A stretch of 5,913 nucleotides of DNA from Burkholderiales bacterium (GTDB taxonomy: Bacteria > Pseudomonadota > Gammaproteobacteria > Burkholderiales > CAIKXV01): assembly GCA_014379045.1 (NCBI GenBank), contig JACMMK010000524.1, positions 1-5,913 on the forward strand, given 5' to 3'. Below are positions 5,819-5,913 of this stretch, in pieces; positions within the stretch are counted from its first letter, which is position 1; each line of letters starts with the position of its first letter. The notes under the pieces were generated by a model. The model was not told the DNA's origin, searched no databases, and saw only the letters and a program-made list of their open reading frames with translations. The translations under genes were made by a program, and so were the position numbers.

Positions 5819-5913
5819 ATGAACGCGAATACACACCAGGCCGCCGCCACCCACACCCCGTCGGCGCTCGTGCAGTACGACGTCGTGGTGGTCGGCGGCG
5901 GGCCCTCGGGCGC
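5819..5913 (+). CDS. bchP: Geranylgeranyl reductase BchP, N-terminal fragment
   Basis: Only the first 31 codons lie in the window. After a variable tail of about 18 residues (Ala/Thr/His-rich), the sequence YDVVVVGGGPSG (20-31) is the beta strand and GxGxxG turn of an FAD-binding Rossmann fold. This suits BchP, the flavoprotein that reduces the geranylgeranyl tail of bacteriochlorophyll to phytyl. The identification rests mostly on position: bchP regularly follows bchG and the PucC-like gene, and another FAD-dependent oxidoreductase cannot be excluded from this fragment alone. The gap to the previous gene is 53 bases and contains no convincing terminator, so it is probably in the same operon. 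Confidence 0.82.
   Translation, partial: MNANTHQAAATHTPSALVQYDVVVVGGGPSG

Noticed and set aside
1..5913. Mobile element, CRISPR array, tRNA or rRNA
   Set aside because: No direct-repeat arrays, transposase-like frames or RNA gene signatures were seen; the window is fully explained by photosynthesis genes.

Overview
This is a 5.9 kb piece of a bacteriochlorophyll-type photosynthesis gene cluster from a GC-rich purple phototrophic or aerobic anoxygenic phototrophic proteobacterium. Every gene I can read belongs to that cluster. The conserved protein features are a divergent bchF, an AerR/PpaA-type cobalamin-binding regulator, the PpsR/CrtJ repressor, bchG, a PucC-family membrane protein and the start of bchP. 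This gene order is known from proteobacterial clusters, including beta- and gammaproteobacterial ones (from memory, not searched). I cannot name the species.

Layout: positions 1-549 on the minus strand hold bchF (3-vinyl bacteriochlorophyllide hydratase), whose 3' end lies beyond the window. This gene is easy to miss because it has a GTG start and no stop inside the window. Positions 550-930 are a divergent regulatory region. It contains a well-formed minus-strand promoter for bchF (TTGACA, 17 bp, TAAATT) and a cluster of TGTC/GACA inverted repeats resembling PpsR/CrtJ operators, followed by a leader in front of aerR. On the plus strand there follow aerR (931-1824), ppsR (1856-3283, TTG start), bchG (3320-4279), a PucC-like gene (4299-5765) and the beginning of bchP (5819 to the window end). 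Gaps of 19 to 53 bases and no convincing terminator between them suggest one operon.

How the genes work together: BchF acts midway in bacteriochlorophyll a synthesis, BchG attaches the isoprenoid tail to bacteriochlorophyllide, BchP reduces that tail, and the PucC-like protein probably helps deliver pigment to, or assemble, the antenna. PpsR is the aerobic repressor of such genes, and AerR is its cobalamin-dependent partner. The operator-like repeats sit on the bchF promoter and upstream of aerR-ppsR, so the regulators probably control both bchF and their own operon.

I found no new type of system. The parts worth a second look are the densely packed operator region, the cysteine pattern of PpsR, the run of non-ATG starts, and the long aerR leader.
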